NCBI GenBank assembly: GCA_038030265.1
Contig: CM075943.1
Span: 2,666,001-2,730,000, forward strand
DNA from: Corythucha ciliata
Taxonomy: Eukaryota > Arthropoda > Insecta > Hemiptera > Tingidae
DNA: 64,000 bases
Direction: 5' to 3'
In this document: piece by piece, positions 1-11,149 of the stretch
How the letters are laid out: every line of letters starts with the position of its first letter
How positions within the stretch are numbered: the stretch's first letter is position 1
Notes under the pieces: generated by a model
What the model saw: only the letters and a program-made list of their open reading frames with translations
Database searches by the model: none
Told to the model about the DNA's origin: nothing
Position numbers and translations under genes: made by a program

Positions 1-2
1 CA

Positions 3-458
3 CTCAAACATTTGTTTGGTCTTCCGTTTCTGCAGCCTTCCGAGGTACTGGACTGCTTCACCGACGACCTTATGACCTTCAAACCTACTCATTCCCGATT
101 AGACAACGTCTTCGACTACGTTTTAGACAATTATCTACTTCCTGACAGCCGATTCCCTCCCGAAATATGGGCTGAGTGTTCACCGTCTCCAACCCTCACT
201 ACAAATTGCTGTGAAGCCTTTCATAGCAAATTCAATCGGGAGTTTCCTGGTCCTCATCCGAACATTTTCAGGGTCGTAGATGTCTTGAAGGAGATACAAA
301 TGGAGACCCACATAAAAGCTAACTCCACCATCCAAAACGTTAACCCTCGAACCCGGAAGAAGCAGGCATTCCTTGAGGACCTGATACGGCAATACACATC
401 CGGAGCCATTTCGCGTCTCAATTTTGTGAAACTAGCATGCTGCAAAAATTTGCCTTGA
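3..458 (+). pseudogene. MULE transposase, C-terminal fragment
   Basis: The frame is open from the window edge to a TGA at 456-458, so the N-terminal part lies outside. It aligns by eye with the C-terminal half of the intact MULE transposase at 52.6-54.0 kb: LKHLFGLPFL here matches LKQFFGLPYL there. It also has RFPPEIWAE, TTNCCEAFHSKFN and PHPNIFRVVDVL. The Glu in TTNCCEAFHS corresponds to the third catalytic residue of MULE DDE transposases. Divergence from the 52.6-kb protein is high, so this is a different family. It is partial at the window edge; I cannot tell whether the rest is intact. Confidence 0.75.
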
Positions 459-481
459 ATTTGCATGACCATTAAACTTAG

Positions 482-703
482 TCATTTTGTAAAAGTCATT
501 AGTAAAATAGGAAAAACTTGTCTTTCGCCAATCGGTGACACTTTTGCCGCGGGGTCCATCCGGGCAGCTCTCCATGATGGTAATGACTTCTTCCCATTGT
601 TTTTTAATGTGATGGCAAGTAAAAGTGGGGTTATTTTACCGGAAGCCACCTGAGGATTTTCCATCAGGAAATCAACAAGAATTATTTTTTGTTGATTCGA
701 CAC
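482..703 (-). pseudogene. Myb/SANT- or zeste-like DNA-binding remnant
   Basis: On the minus strand a 73-codon frame starts MSNQQKIILVDFLMENPQ. A +1 shift near 620 gives a more convincing continuation, KKQWEEVITIMESCPDGPRG followed by a W-R-K motif. Together these resemble the tryptophan-spaced helix pattern of insect Myb/SANT or regulatory-protein-zeste domains that often accompany transposons. The need for a frameshift suggests decay. No partner transposase is adjacent. The family call is an inference from spacing of aromatic residues only. Confidence 0.35.
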
Positions 704-917
704 CCTCTTTTGAATTTTTCTTGATGGAATAGCCTAAGCAAATGCCATCAAAAGCATATTATTATAAACACCATCCGCATACTATTTATATTCTGAAATA
801 TTGCGGTGATTGTGAAATCAGGAAATTATTTATTGGTGGAAGACAGTAAAGTAAATACGGATTAATGTATCATTCCATGCATTAGTAAATCATTTCCAAA
901 CATCTACGGAACTATTA

Positions 918-1048
918 TGGTGGATTTCACCACCTCGGCTTAAAGTTAAGTCGGACTTACGGGAAAAAATGCATTGAATTTTTTAAAAACAAGGTTCGGC
1001 TTAGTTGAGCGGAACCTTAAGCCAAGTTGGTGATGGTGAGATCCACCA
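918..1048. mobile_element. Small foldback MITE with TTA target duplication
   Basis: The left end TGGTGGATTTCACCA is mirrored by TGGTGAGATCCACCA at the right end, and the complementarity continues inward (TCGGCTTAA against TTAAGCCAAG). Both ends are flanked by TTA (915-917 and 1049-1051). A 3-bp TTA duplication with short TIRs and no coding capacity fits a Tourist/PIF-Harbinger-type MITE. Confidence 0.65.
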
Positions 1049-1051
1049 TTA

Positions 1052-1790
1052 GAGAATCAAGAAAGATATTTAGGCCGCACGCGGAGAAACTAAAATATTA
1101 GGGGTATTCATGTTTTTATTTTCAACGCTAAATTTGTTATTATTTTTGATTCTACTTGTTATATAAGGATTAATCACATAAAAAGAAAACACAAGTTTAG
1201 TCGTGCTAGACCACTTCACATATTATAGTTTACCATAATGAAGTGAAAAGCCCAAAATTGTCGACACTCCTAGTTATTCAAAACCTGAATCAGATGAAGA
1301 AATGTATATAAAACCGTGTAATTACTGAATTTTAGGAAGGGGCCCAGCGCACCGCCTATTTGTCATTGATAAAGTGAATCGGCCGACAAAAAAGTTCAAT
1401 TGGATTCACAATTCCCTTCAATGACTTCAAACTATAAATCCCTGATTCTGTAGTTGGCTGAGGATGCGTACTAGCGAGTCAAACCGACTAACAATCAGGT
1501 TTAACGAGCACAAACTTACGCTTGGGTCAATACGACATTTTCTAAAAGACCAAGTAAACAAGATCCTTGAGGGAAAATCGTTTAATTTTAGAAAACATTA
1601 ATAAACGTTAGTTTTGTCCCCTCTAAACCGGGGTCTGGACTTTCTGAAAATGCCACTTTTTTAATAGACTCGTAATAAAAATGAAAAATATATTGAAATC
1701 TGTGCTCCAACCGAAATCAAGTATGCAAAATCAACGACATTCAGGTGTATTTAGATGCGTTACATGATAAATTTATTCCAATTAACTTAC
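1052..1790. other. No gene recognised
   Basis: AT-rich DNA with no convincing ORF, RNA gene or repeat that I could identify. Confidence 0.5.
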
Positions 1791-1953
1791 CTTTCAAGTT
1801 GCTACGTTGTATAGGTCTCACTTTACCGGCATTAACATAACCTTTTCTCACTGTAACACCAATTTCCTTGCGGGAATTCTCCTTGGATACCGCTAGACAG
1901 GCTTGAAACTCACCCCACTCAATGTGAGATCGTTCCGACGGCCGACGGTTCAT
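1791..1953 (-). CDS. Possible first coding exon, unknown protein
   Basis: A minus-strand frame begins at ATG 1953 and runs about 54 codons (MNRRPSERSHIEWGEF at the start) to a good splice donor, read as AAAG|GTAAGTTAA on the minus strand. It lies head-to-head with the YqaJ/SWIM pseudogene that begins near 2127, leaving about 170 bp between them that could act as a shared promoter. I do not recognise the peptide and no second exon was found, so this may be chance. Confidence 0.25.
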
Positions 1954-2126
1954 AATACCACTCGTTCCCGCACTGTGTCATTCCCCGGCGGCGTTAGTTG
2001 GGTCCCGCAAGTGAATCTCGACTCTCGGGTCGTGTAGCATTTGCTAACAGTTGCTAAAACTTTGGTGGCATTCTGTTTCGGAAAGAGTTTCATTGCCATA
2101 AGTTATAAAAATCCTATTTTTTTCAG

Positions 2127-3640
2127 ATGGATGTGGTATCAGACATTGTTGACCTCGCTGAAATTATGAATTACATCGGAGACGAGCAACGTTCGTTGAA
2201 GGGTCTGCAGTCCTTCCTGCTAAGCACTTGCTGGAGTGCGGGATTGTCCACGAGGATGAAGAAACAATTAAGTTTTTCGCTCTGTGTCTCCAGACTTCCA
2301 ACTTAGATGCCCCCCCCCCCCATGAAATCACTGCAGACATCAACAGTGGCGTTATCGACATCTGCTCATGTACCTGCAAGGCTGGGAGAGGGAAATGTAA
2401 ACACGTAACTGCTCTGCTCCTACTGAATTGGTAAGACTATACTTTTTAAACCCATTAGATGAAACGAAAGTGTGGTGTACTATGTTTTTTTTTCTCATTT
2501 TCTCCGACAATGTACAATTTCTCTTGAAGACGTCAAAATAATGTCTTGCACGGACTTAAGACAAACCTGGGGGAGTCTTAAAAAAGCTCGAAAGAAATGT
2601 ATGAGGCTAATCCTGTGGACACCTTCTGCCATTTCAAAAATCCTCGTAATCCGTATAAAGACTGTAACATGCCCAGTCTCAGCGAACAGGAAGAAGAAGT
2701 AGAGACAGAAGATATTAAGCTGTGAGCATCAATTCCACTATTCAAACGTGGAAATAGGAAAATTATATGTTTCTGGCGTACGATGTCGTAGTAATTATTT
2801 TTTGTTTATAGGCTGCCCAAACTCAGCTTTAGCTCTTCATGAAGAAGGGAGTTACAAGCAAGCTGGACTATACGCTCACACAATTTTCGCCAAATAAGTT
2901 AATTCGAAGAACGCTCTGTTCTTAGAACTGCAAGACGAACTGTACTTCACCCTTCGTGCGTGTTCTCAGAAGGAGATAAACTTCTTCGACAAATTCGTCA
3001 GCATAACTCCTGCCGAAGCTGTTGACATTGCTTTGCGAACACCCAGCAGTCAACTGAGAGGCTAAAGCAACGCCAAGTAAGGGTAACACATAGTAATGCA
3101 TATAGCTTATTTACATATGGTAGTGGGTCAAGGACTGTTGATTGGGTGACAAAATTGTCCAAAATAATAAATTCAAATTTCCTGGCAACTATGCCACTAA
3201 TTATGGCCGAAAGAACGAGGCCAATATTGTTGCCGCGTACAAAACAAAAACTGGCAACGGTGTGTTTAAGTATGGAATTATGGATTGCTCTGCAATCCTC
3301 TGGAACCTTGGCTGGAGTACAGCCCCGATGGGGTTGTTGAATGTATCGTAGACAATAGTCTTCGACTTTTAGAGGTTAAGTGTCCCCTAGTTGGAAAAAG
3401 TTACAATTTGAACGATATTATTCCAACTCTGGAATACCTCGAGTTCAATGGTACAGTTTTCAGTTAAAACGAAACCATGTCTACAACGGGCAAATACAGT
3501 TAGGAATGTTGATAACAAATATTTTAGATTATGATTTCACCATTTATCCAGAAAAAGATAATGATGTTTTTATAATTAATACCAAATTCGACGTACAGTT
3601 TGTTAAGGTTACGTTTATTTTAATTATTAATTACGAATTT
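2127..3640 (+). pseudogene. SWIM zinc-finger / YqaJ-type exonuclease gene, decayed
   Basis: Several frames must be combined. The first exon follows a pyrimidine-rich TTTTTTTCAG acceptor at 2126 and starts MDVVSDIVDL. After a frameshift near 2215 the frame reads HEITADI and then CSCTCKAGRGKCKHVTALL, a SWIM zinc finger (CxC...CxH). A later segment has TFCHFKNPRNPYKDC. From about 3145 come YGRKNEANIVAAY, YSPDGVV, LLEVKCPLVGKS and HVYNGQIQLGM. These match the YqaJ (lambda-exonuclease-like) fold core, in which D of SPDG, E-x-K of LEVKCP and Q-x-Q are the nuclease motifs. The SWIM plus YqaJ combination is a known arthropod family, often repetitive. At least three frameshifts or stops are visible. 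Confidence 0.6.
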
Positions 3641-4305
3641 TATGTGAAAATAAAAATAAGTTGTAATACGAAAGATTTGGGATTTTTTTTTTTCGATATG
3701 AAGCTCCATATTAAAATAATTGCTTGAATGGAAGTACAGTTCTGCAAATTGCGAAACTAGAAGTTCAGCTTATTTGTAACACGGTCCAGTCAAGTCCTTA
3801 GAAGTAAAGCAGCATTCTAAAAGAATAATGGTACGTAGTAAACACACAAAAAAAAACAAAACAAAAAATAGAAGCTTACTCAGGAAAAATCCTGCAAACA
3901 ACATAGGCAGAAAAAATACCCCACCACCCGGTGTTCGCCCCTCCTTTGCTGAGGCCCCCCTCGACTGATTTCCCCACATTGCCACTATCTTCGAATGAGG
4001 AGGGAGACATTCGTTAAAAGTGACGAAAATTTTTACAGCGCAGTAAGTAGCTTCTTATTTCAAATCAAAGACCTACACTCACATCAAATCACATTTGAAT
4101 GAAAACTGATCAGTAAAGTATCAGCTAGCTGTATTTTGGTATCACTGATTTTGAATTTGAAGAACTGATTTCGGATAATCATCTTCTGTCGTCTGCTCAC
4201 CCCTAAAAAAATAAATTTGATGACACGGCTTGATGATAGTTTTTTTGTGTGTGAACACGGCCGTTAGTGCCACGTCTAGTGATGTTGATATTGTATACGT
4301 TTGCA
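3641..4305. other. No gene recognised
   Basis: AT-rich sequence following the YqaJ remnant. I see no supported coding region. Confidence 0.5.
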
Positions 4306-4715
4306 GGTTAATTTGATGGCGACGCATGGTGCCAATGGGTGTCGAGAGTCGGTCAACAATATGAAGATAATCCTGTTCGCTGACGAACGCGCCAGATTTC
4401 TATTCTACGCGGCAGAGCCTATTGTACATGCTCATGATCTAGCTCTCATTTTTTTCTATTCTCATAAATGTTCTCTAATACATCATTTCTTCCTTCACTT
4501 TTGACTAGTCTTAATCAAAATTTGAATTTCTTCCAATGGCAGTCAAAAAGTACCAGAAAGACCATTTAAATACCCCCGCCTTCAGCAGTGAAGAAATAAA
4601 AAATGCAGTTGCCAGGTGGCTTGAAGACAGCCAAGGCCGCCTGAACAACAAAAAAAGGAAGGAGGATAATATTCGGCAGTTGGCCTTGCCAGAACGCGAC
4701 TCTCTGTCAGACTAA
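4306..4715 (+). CDS. Possible exons of an unknown gene
   Basis: Two short open stretches follow acceptor-like sites. One follows CGTTTGCAG at 4305 and runs about 67 codons to a stop at 4504. The second starts at ATG 4536 and gives a charged 59-residue peptide, MAVKKYQKDHLNTPAFSSEE at its start, containing a Lys/Arg cluster NNKKRKEDN and ending at TAA 4713-4715. The second looks like a plausible C-terminal exon because of its composition, but I do not recognise it and no promoter is evident. Confidence 0.2.
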
Positions 4716-4953
4716 GGTACACTCTATTGTTACCGTATTCTGTAGCTTTATAATTATGATTAGTGTTTTACTAACTTAGTTACTTTGGTGTGTTGCAAAC
4801 GGTAGGTCCCGTAGGAAGTATCGACCTTCATCCATGATAAGGATCCACCTTCATTTTAAAAAGTAGTTTTCTTTAAGTTTTTAAAAATAATTTTTACTCT
4901 TTAGTTATGGTATAAAGTTTCTTGTAAAATATATACTTTTTTATTCAAACTTT

Positions 4954-5266
4954 GTATATGTCGCATCCACTTGGCGAAATTATCCACTTCATGAAATGGA
5001 TGTCCATTTCACGAAGTGGCTCCGCATGCCGTTATTTCAAAAAATTACGACATCTGGACAAAAAAAAAAGTCCATTTCTCGAAAAGGAAATCGCGTTTGT
5101 CCAGTTGCTGAAATCAAGCTTCCTTACTGTAAGTGGATGCACAACATCATTTTTTAACAAGTTTTTGAGTGCTCAATAAAATAATCTTTTTAAATAAAAC
5201 AAAACTTGTTTCAGCATCTGAGATTCCTCACTCATTCATTACACGCAAAGGATAATGTTGTGCATC
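4954..5266. repeat. Inverted-repeat region around GTGGATGCACAACA
   Basis: GTGGATGCACAACATC at 5131 is inverted as TGTTGTGCATCCAC near 5253, and a related GCATCCACTT occurs at 4962. Inside, AACAAGTTTTT is inverted as AAAACTTGTTT. This may be a decayed MITE; no target duplication was identified. Confidence 0.35.
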
Positions 5267-5364
5267 CACACTCCCATCGAATCCACGTCGATCATCGAGT
5301 CAACAAACAACTAAAAATTCTCTCGAATTAGAAACGAATGAATGATTAACAAATGATCAATTTA

Positions 5365-5440
5365 GAGGCAAGAAAAGGACCGCGCGAGCGACCGACAAGG
5401 CAGCGTTTTGGAAAATGTTCGATTTGGCGGGATTTCAAGT
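5365..5440 (+). repeat. Left arm of a widely spaced inverted repeat
   Basis: TTTAGAGGCAAGAAAAGGAC and then GAAAATGTTCGATTTGGCGG occur here and, inverted with some mismatches, at 9985-10075. The arms flank the BEL and hAT remnants of copy A. They may be TIRs of an older DNA transposon or two opposed copies of a MITE. Confidence 0.55.
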
Positions 5441-5689
5441 ACGCCAATTTTGTTAATTAAAAAAATATTTATTTATTTACATGGAAGGATTGATCCACCC
5501 ATCCTCTCTTTTATCTATCGAAATTATTTTTTTGTGAAAATGTGAAACTTCCTCATTACTCTAGAAATCCCCTCTTCAACGACTGATTCCCCATTTCCCC
5601 AAAGGTGTACCAAAATCCCCACATTGGGGAAAAATCCCCACACCTGGCAGCCCTGGTTGGGGCTTCAACCCATTCGAAAAGAATCCAGC

Positions 5690-6935
5690 GAACACAGCAT
5701 TTTTAGAGTACACGCAATGAATATCGCGCAGACGTTTGCTTGTAATTTTGAAGTAGTCGAAATGGAAGAGTTGTGTAACGACCTGGATGCCGTCGATAAA
5801 GAAGACATGCTTACTGATGAGATTCGTGTGGAGGGGGTTGACGCGCAAGACAGACCAGGGCCGATTGAACTTCTAATAGGAGCGAAACATCTAACGGTAT
5901 TAATTACCCCGAAAACGAAATCATTGAAAAATGGACTTGCGGCTACGCAAACTCTACTGGGTTGGACAAACTTGGGAAGATTCGCGCAGAAGAAACCCCC
6001 GCAATGGACAATGTAACGAGTTTGTTTGGTGAAGGAGGGGACGATGTTTCCAGGCTGTGGGAGCTCGAATTGCTGGGAATAAAAGAAAGTGGTGAAAAAC
6101 AGACAGCGAAAGAAAAGGCGCTAGAGATTTCCCAATTTTTCAAGGACACGAGTATTGTTGACAACGAAACAGTAAGGTACACCGTGAGTCTTCCTTGGAA
6201 AGACGGCCCCCCTTAGACAACTATAAGGCGGCGCGGCGTGTGAACGGACAAGAAGGGTGTGGGAGAGACTAAAGAACAACGGGCTCATCACCGCTTATGA
6301 AGACGTTTTTAAAGGTAGGAAAGAAGAAGGGATTATTGAAAAAGTGGATCCTTTACAAGAACTAAGAAAAGGATATTTTCTTCCCCACAGCCCGGAGGTG
6401 AAGAAGGAGGGGACAACCAAAATAAGACCGGTATACGACGCAACGAGCGAGTTTGTTTTGTGATGAAGAAATTCGGTAGTAATTTCAAAATGTCAATTTT
6501 CCTTTTTTGTGTTTTCCTTCTTTTGTATCCTGATCCATTAATCAACATCAATAACCGATACCTCGATAAGAGATGCCGAAAGAGTCGTAATTGAGACGTA
6601 AAACTGACCTTGAATGGACTTCCATTAGCCCTAAAATTAACGTCTTCAATACATAAAATAGACCTTGAATAGGTGTCTATTAGACGTATACATAGACCGG
6701 ACTTTGACGTCTAATAGATGCTAGGATAGACCGTCCATACACGTAAATTAGATCCCTATGGGACGTGATCACGGACGATAGTCTCGACGAAAATCTGGAC
6801 GAGGAAGAGGAGAACGTGTTCTGGCTGGACGATGAAGAACCAGCAGATTCCAACGAAGAACCTTTGGGAGCGATCCAAGATGTGCGCACGCGCGGAGGCA
6901 GAATTGTGCGACCTCCGGAAAAATTGGACCTATAA
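5690..6935 (+). pseudogene. BEL/Pao pol remnant, internally deleted (copy A)
   Basis: Three frames carry recognisable BEL/Pao pieces in order. The first is the end of the retropepsin region (GPIELLIGAKH, then GLAATQTLLGW). The second is the linker to reverse transcriptase (RLWELELLGIKESGEKQ, then YTVSLPWKDGPP). The third is the RT N-terminus (WERLKNNGLITAYEDVF, GYFLPHSPEVKKEGTTKIRP). The RT core, RNase H and integrase core are absent. Coding similarity resumes at about 6765 with an acidic stretch ending RTRGGRIVRPPEKLDL and TAA at 6933-6935, the usual end of BEL pol. In between (6465-6760) lies non-coding DNA with several AGACGT-type motifs. Frame breaks occur near 5960-6016 and 6214. Confidence 0.8.
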
Positions 6936-7119
6936 GTTTTTCTGTTTTGATGTATGAATAAAAATACTTTTATTTTGTTTACTTCCAATTCTATATATTT
7001 GATTTTAAACATATAGTAGATATAGTAGATTTTAAATATAAAGAACAATTTTTACATGTTTTTTGTGTTATAATATGACTTAGAATTGGTAAGTTGGTAG
7101 CCCAACTTAGGTGGGAGTA

Positions 7120-7596
7120 TGTTGGCGGTGGAAAAGTGCGCGAGTAAGGAGGCAGTGTTCGCTCTGAAATTAAGAAAATAAGAGACATTTGAATTCGTTC
7201 ATTAGTTGGTAAGATTGATATTCTGTATGCTTAGCTTAATTTGATTGGCTCTCGAAAAGGATTTGTGTATAAGGGGGGATGAGCTCTACGCTCTGTGTGA
7301 GGATTGAGTTAGAGATGAGCGAGAGACCTTCGATGATGCACTATAAAAAGATATACAAGACCTTTTTTTTAAACTGTGAAGTGGCGTTGTTTTCATTACC
7401 TTTTTTCGAGAAAATCCCTAGGCGAGGAACCGATCGACACTGTGTGGAAATCCGCTAATGGGACTTGGAACAGCAACAAAAGATAAGTACCTGCCAGTTG
7501 ACCGTACTTATGGAAAAGGCGAGTTAGCCGCTTAAGAATTAACCCCCCACCCCGTCTCGTTAACCCAAAGTCTGCGGTTTGGACATTATTGAACAA
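7120..7596 (+). mobile_element. BEL/Pao 3' LTR (copy A)
   Basis: A polypurine tract GGTGGGAG at 7110-7117 precedes TGTTGGCGGTGG, the usual TG start of a BEL LTR. A plausible end is ...GAACA at 7596. A TATA box (TATAAAAAG) lies near 7343. No matching 5' LTR is present upstream, consistent with a truncated element. The right boundary is an inference. Confidence 0.6.
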
Positions 7597-7708
7597 TTAT
7601 CACTAATTAAGCTTTTCCCACAAAATTTCCCGGGTTTTCTTACACGCCATTTTTTCGATTCTTTCTTTATGTTATAATCAACACCAATGATACTGAGGAC
7701 TTTCACCT

Positions 7709-7898
7709 CCTCTCCTTCTTCTTTCCTTCGGGAACTAATACAATCTTGTTTGCAGTTTTTTTATTTTAACAACTCAGTTGTTGTTTGAGCAGTTCACGGT
7801 GCTGAAGAGTGGTTACTGTTTTGTGCCCGAAATGCATCCAAAATAAAAAAACTACAAACAAGGTTGTATTATTTCCCGAAGGAAAGAAGAAGGAGAGG
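7709..7898. repeat. Foldback hairpin, 59-bp arms (copy A)
   Basis: CCTCTCCTTCTTCTTTCCTT at 7709 and the following 39 bases are inverted at 7840-7898 with only a few mismatches around a 72-bp loop. It sits between the BEL LTR and the hAT gene. It is also present in copy B. Confidence 0.75.
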
Positions 7899-8159
7899 AA
7901 GTGTACGGAGATACAACCTGGAAAAAGGACTTTCCGACCGTTGTCCGGGAAGCTCTAAGAAGCTCCCACGTTGAAAATATGTTGGTGTCCATGGAAGGAG
8001 GTTCTAACTCTTCATCAATTCACGCGCTATATTTTCACTACCGTGAAGATATACCTTCCTATAATGAAATTATAGGAATATATACCTATCCTTTCCTATA
8101 ATGAAATTGTTCTGTGACAACGACCACTCAGAAAGGGTACCAATGAAGTAAAAAAAAAA

Positions 8160-9410
8160 AAAAAAGACGTCGCATTTGACAAGAGATCGCGGACAACTCA
8201 ACATTTTTCTACGGGGAAGCATCAAAAAGGAGCTGCTGCATGTGAGAATACTAATGCAAAGAAGCAGCAGTTGATATCATTTGCTGCCAGCTCATCCCAA
8301 GGAAACCGTAACCAGTTTCTATTCGACCTTAGCCGGTTCCTGTTAGCAGTCAATATTCCTGTGAAAAAAGTGAACAATCCCGAGTTCAAGAACTTCATTG
8401 AATGTTACACCTCTCATTCCTGCCCAGATGAGTCAACACTTCGGAAAACCTACTACTCTCAGGTATATGACGGCGTAATAGAAAACATTCGGCGAGAGAT
8501 TGGTGCGAGTTACATTTGGGTCTCCATAGACGAGACTACTGACGCTGAAGGGCGATACATTGCATCCGTGATAGTTGGAACTTTGTCGAAAGATGAACCA
8601 GGAGAGAAATTCTTATTAACCGTGAAGCAACTTGAGCAAACTAACAGCCAAACGATTGCTAGATTGATCAATGACAGTATGTCACTTTTGTGGCCATCAG
8701 GGGTACTTCACGAAAACGTTCTAGCATTTGTCACTGATGCAGCTCCCTACATGAAAAAATCAGGTAAGGCTATAAACGTGTTTTATCCAAATATTATCCA
8801 CATCACGTGCCTTGCCCATGGCCTGCACCGAGTGGCTGAGGAAATAAGGAGTACTTACAAAGATGTGGATCTGTTGATTGCAAGTGGGAAGAAAGTGTTT
8901 CTAAAAGCTCCCGCCAGAGTTGTCAAATTAAAATCCATGTACCCTGACCATGTACCACCTACCCCCGTTATTACTCGTTGGGGAACCTGGCTAGAAGCAG
9001 CTTGTTATTATGCTGAAAATTATGATAAGATCCAGTCAGTAATTGAGTCATTTGAACGTGAAGAATCGGCTGCTGTTGCGTTGATGAGGACGTTATGGTC
9101 TCAGGATCTAAAAAGCCACTTGGCCTTCATTTGTTCTCGTTATGGGGATTTGACAAAAACTTTGACATTTCTCGAAACTGAGGGACTCAACATAATGCAG
9201 AGTTTCGGAGCAGTCGAGCATTTGCGAACGAAGTGGACAGAGTGTGCCACACCCAATGGATGGATGGATTCCTTCAGTTTCCTACGTTTTTTCACCAAAA
9301 CATTTAAAACAGCGCTTGGTAACGAGATACCTGCCCTGCTGATACGTGGTGGTCATAAATCTCACACTGAGAAAAAGGGTCTGCGAAAAAATACTGCAAA
9401 CGCAATTTAA
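8160..9410 (+). CDS. hAT transposase, CGGBP1-like (copy A)
   Basis: An open frame follows a 16-bp A tract and reads through DKRSRTTQHFSTGKHQK (the second half of a BED-type finger) to a TAA ending at 9410. It contains the hAT core: IWVSIDETTDAEGRYIASV with catalytic-type Asp, FVTDAAPYMKKSGKA with the second Asp, HITCLAHGLHRVAEE, and TRWGTWLEAACYYAENYDK. This spacing and the sequence are typical of the CGG-repeat-binding-protein-like hAT family of insects. The N-terminal Cys pair of the BED finger is not seen; the A tract appears to interrupt it. No dimerisation domain is obvious. The reading frame is otherwise unbroken here, unlike in copy B. Confidence 0.75.
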   Translation, partial: KKDVAFDKRSRTTQHFSTGKHQKGAAACENTNAKKQQLISFAASSSQGNRNQFLFDLSRFLLAVNIPVKKVNNPEFKNFIECYTSHSCPDESTLRKTYYSQVYDGVIENIRREIGASYIWVSIDETTDAEGRYIASVIVGTLSKDEPGEKFLLTVKQLEQTNSQTIARLINDSMSLLWPSGVLHENVLAFVTDAAPYMKKSGKAINVFYPNIIHITCLAHGLHRVAEEIRSTYKDVDLLIASGKKVFLKAPARVVKLKSMYPDHVPPTPVITRWGTWLEAACYYAENYDKIQSVIESFEREESAAVALMRTLWSQDLKSHLAFICSRYGDLTKTLTFLETEGLNIMQSFGAVEHLRTKWTECATPNGWMDSFSFLRFFTKTFKTALGNEIPALLIRGGHKSHTEKKGLRKNTANAI

Positions 9411-9898
9411 CTGCTAAAACTAGACGATACGGCTAAGTCTCCTTGAAGAGTCAGTTCTGCTGTCACGAGCAGACTGTTGTTTTCGCTCGTCTATTACTCC
9501 TCAAATGACAGTTTCCATGCTTTTCGCCCTTTCAAAGTAGCCGTATTGCCGTACTAGCAGTATTTGAGCTACACTGCTCTGTGCTGGGTACTGTGAAATC
9601 TTGTAGTGGGGATGGTTTTTTTGATAAAAACGCCGACCGGGAGTCTTCGAAATCCGGGGATTGATCGTTTTTAGCAGCATGGAACAATGCAAAAACGATA
9701 ACCTGCTAAGTCCAGATGGTGGGTTACCCTGCCGAAATAGAAGAACGAGTCCTTGGGGTGGGGGGGGGGGACGTGGGTAGTGCTAATGAGAATATCACAT
9801 GCTCCAATATTATATTCAACGACAGGTACAATGATCCCACAAGTAAAATAATCGTACCTGTAGTGCCCACAATAAGGGTTCTCATAGGGCTACGGTGT
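9411..9898. other. No gene recognised
   Basis: This is non-coding sequence downstream of hAT, shared with copy B. It contains a G-rich run near 9759-9770. Confidence 0.5.
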
Positions 9899-11149
9899 TG
9901 TGGAAGTTAGCGCACACGGTAAATCCAGGTAGAAGTCGTGGGGGTAGCGCACCGTACCTGCTTGAAACCCCTGTCAACATCAAAAGTTGTCACATTTAAA
10001 ATCCCGCCAAATCGAACATTTTCCGCAACGTCAGATCCGCCGTCTTCTCTGTCCTTTTCTTGCCTCTAAATGCCTAATTTGTTTATTCTCAAATTGTTCA
10101 TTATTGGAGAGCTTCAATAGTAAATGAAGCAAAGTATCATAACACTAGATAAGTGTTTTTACACTAATCTGTCAACAGCCGACCCACAGGAGATTCAGCA
10201 GAATTTGTTACTGGAAAAAACACGAAATTCAGTTCACTTTTTATTTTTATTTTTTAAGTAACTAGCAGTATTTAAAGGCAGCTGCTTTTACATTTTATTC
10301 CTGGAATTCCTACTGTTAGATTTAGTGCTCTTTTCAGAAATGTAGTTTATTTGGTTCCAGGTTGAAGGGTTAGTCCATTAGGACCACTTTTTGTTGTGTT
10401 TTGGTTTAAACAACATGAAATTAAGAAAAATGAAGAAGAGTAAAAATTAAGAAATTAAGAGGAACTGATGTGGCCATCGGCCTCGGCTATGGTCCACCCC
10501 CCCCCCCCGTTGGATCACCCCTCATCGGCTACGCGGCATACACTCCCCCACCATAAAGTAATGCATTAATTCTGGTATTGAAGGCCCGTTCACAAGCTCT
10601 ATGATTTTGTTGCGTGGTATTTCTGCAGCCTATCAAAATGTATACACTCCACATAACGTAGTAAACACATAGAGGGACTATAAAGACCAATTAAATCTCC
10701 TGGAAACTCTGCATATGCAGAAAGATCTATTTTTTTCCAAATTGGTCCCCAAAGTGACTTTAGACCAGCTTGAACTTTTACCTTGAAATTTCAAGCCCTC
10801 GTTCAACTTATGTATTTGTAAACATGCTTATTACAGAGTATTAAAACGAAGGAAGGCGAGAAAGTGAATGCAGTTGCAGAGTAGTAGAAAAGGGGTGGTT
10901 TCATGAGTGTATACGGGAGTCGAGAAATTACCACTTCATCCCCCCCCCCTTTATGAAGATGATACTACAGTTTGAAGTGATGAAGGTAGGTTGAAAGAGG
11001 AATATGGAGAACCTTCCTCAATTATAAAGTTAAGAGGCTTAGCTTCGCCCTAAGCTTGACGAGGGTATTTATCCAGGTACGGTGCGCTACCTCCACGACG
11101 TTTACCTGCATTTACCTTGTGCGCTAACTTCACGTGCGCTAGGTCCACG
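9899..11149. mobile_element. Non-autonomous element with TAGCGCAC-repeat TIRs (copy A)
   Basis: The ends are inverted copies of a ~70-bp sequence that holds TAGCGCAC three times, ending GTAGCGCACCGTACC on the inner side. Copy A has lost about 14 bp from the left TIR (the CTTAGCGCACGTG portion) that copy B keeps. The interior has no supported ORF, and it contains the right arm of the 5365 inverted repeat (9985-10075). A third TIR-like copy lies at 13633-13711. Confidence 0.6.
9985..10075 (-). repeat. Right arm of the 5365 inverted repeat
   Basis: AAATCCCGCCAAATCGAACA, then GTCCTTTTCTTGCCTCTAAA, the reverse complement of 5365-5440 with mismatches. Confidence 0.55.
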
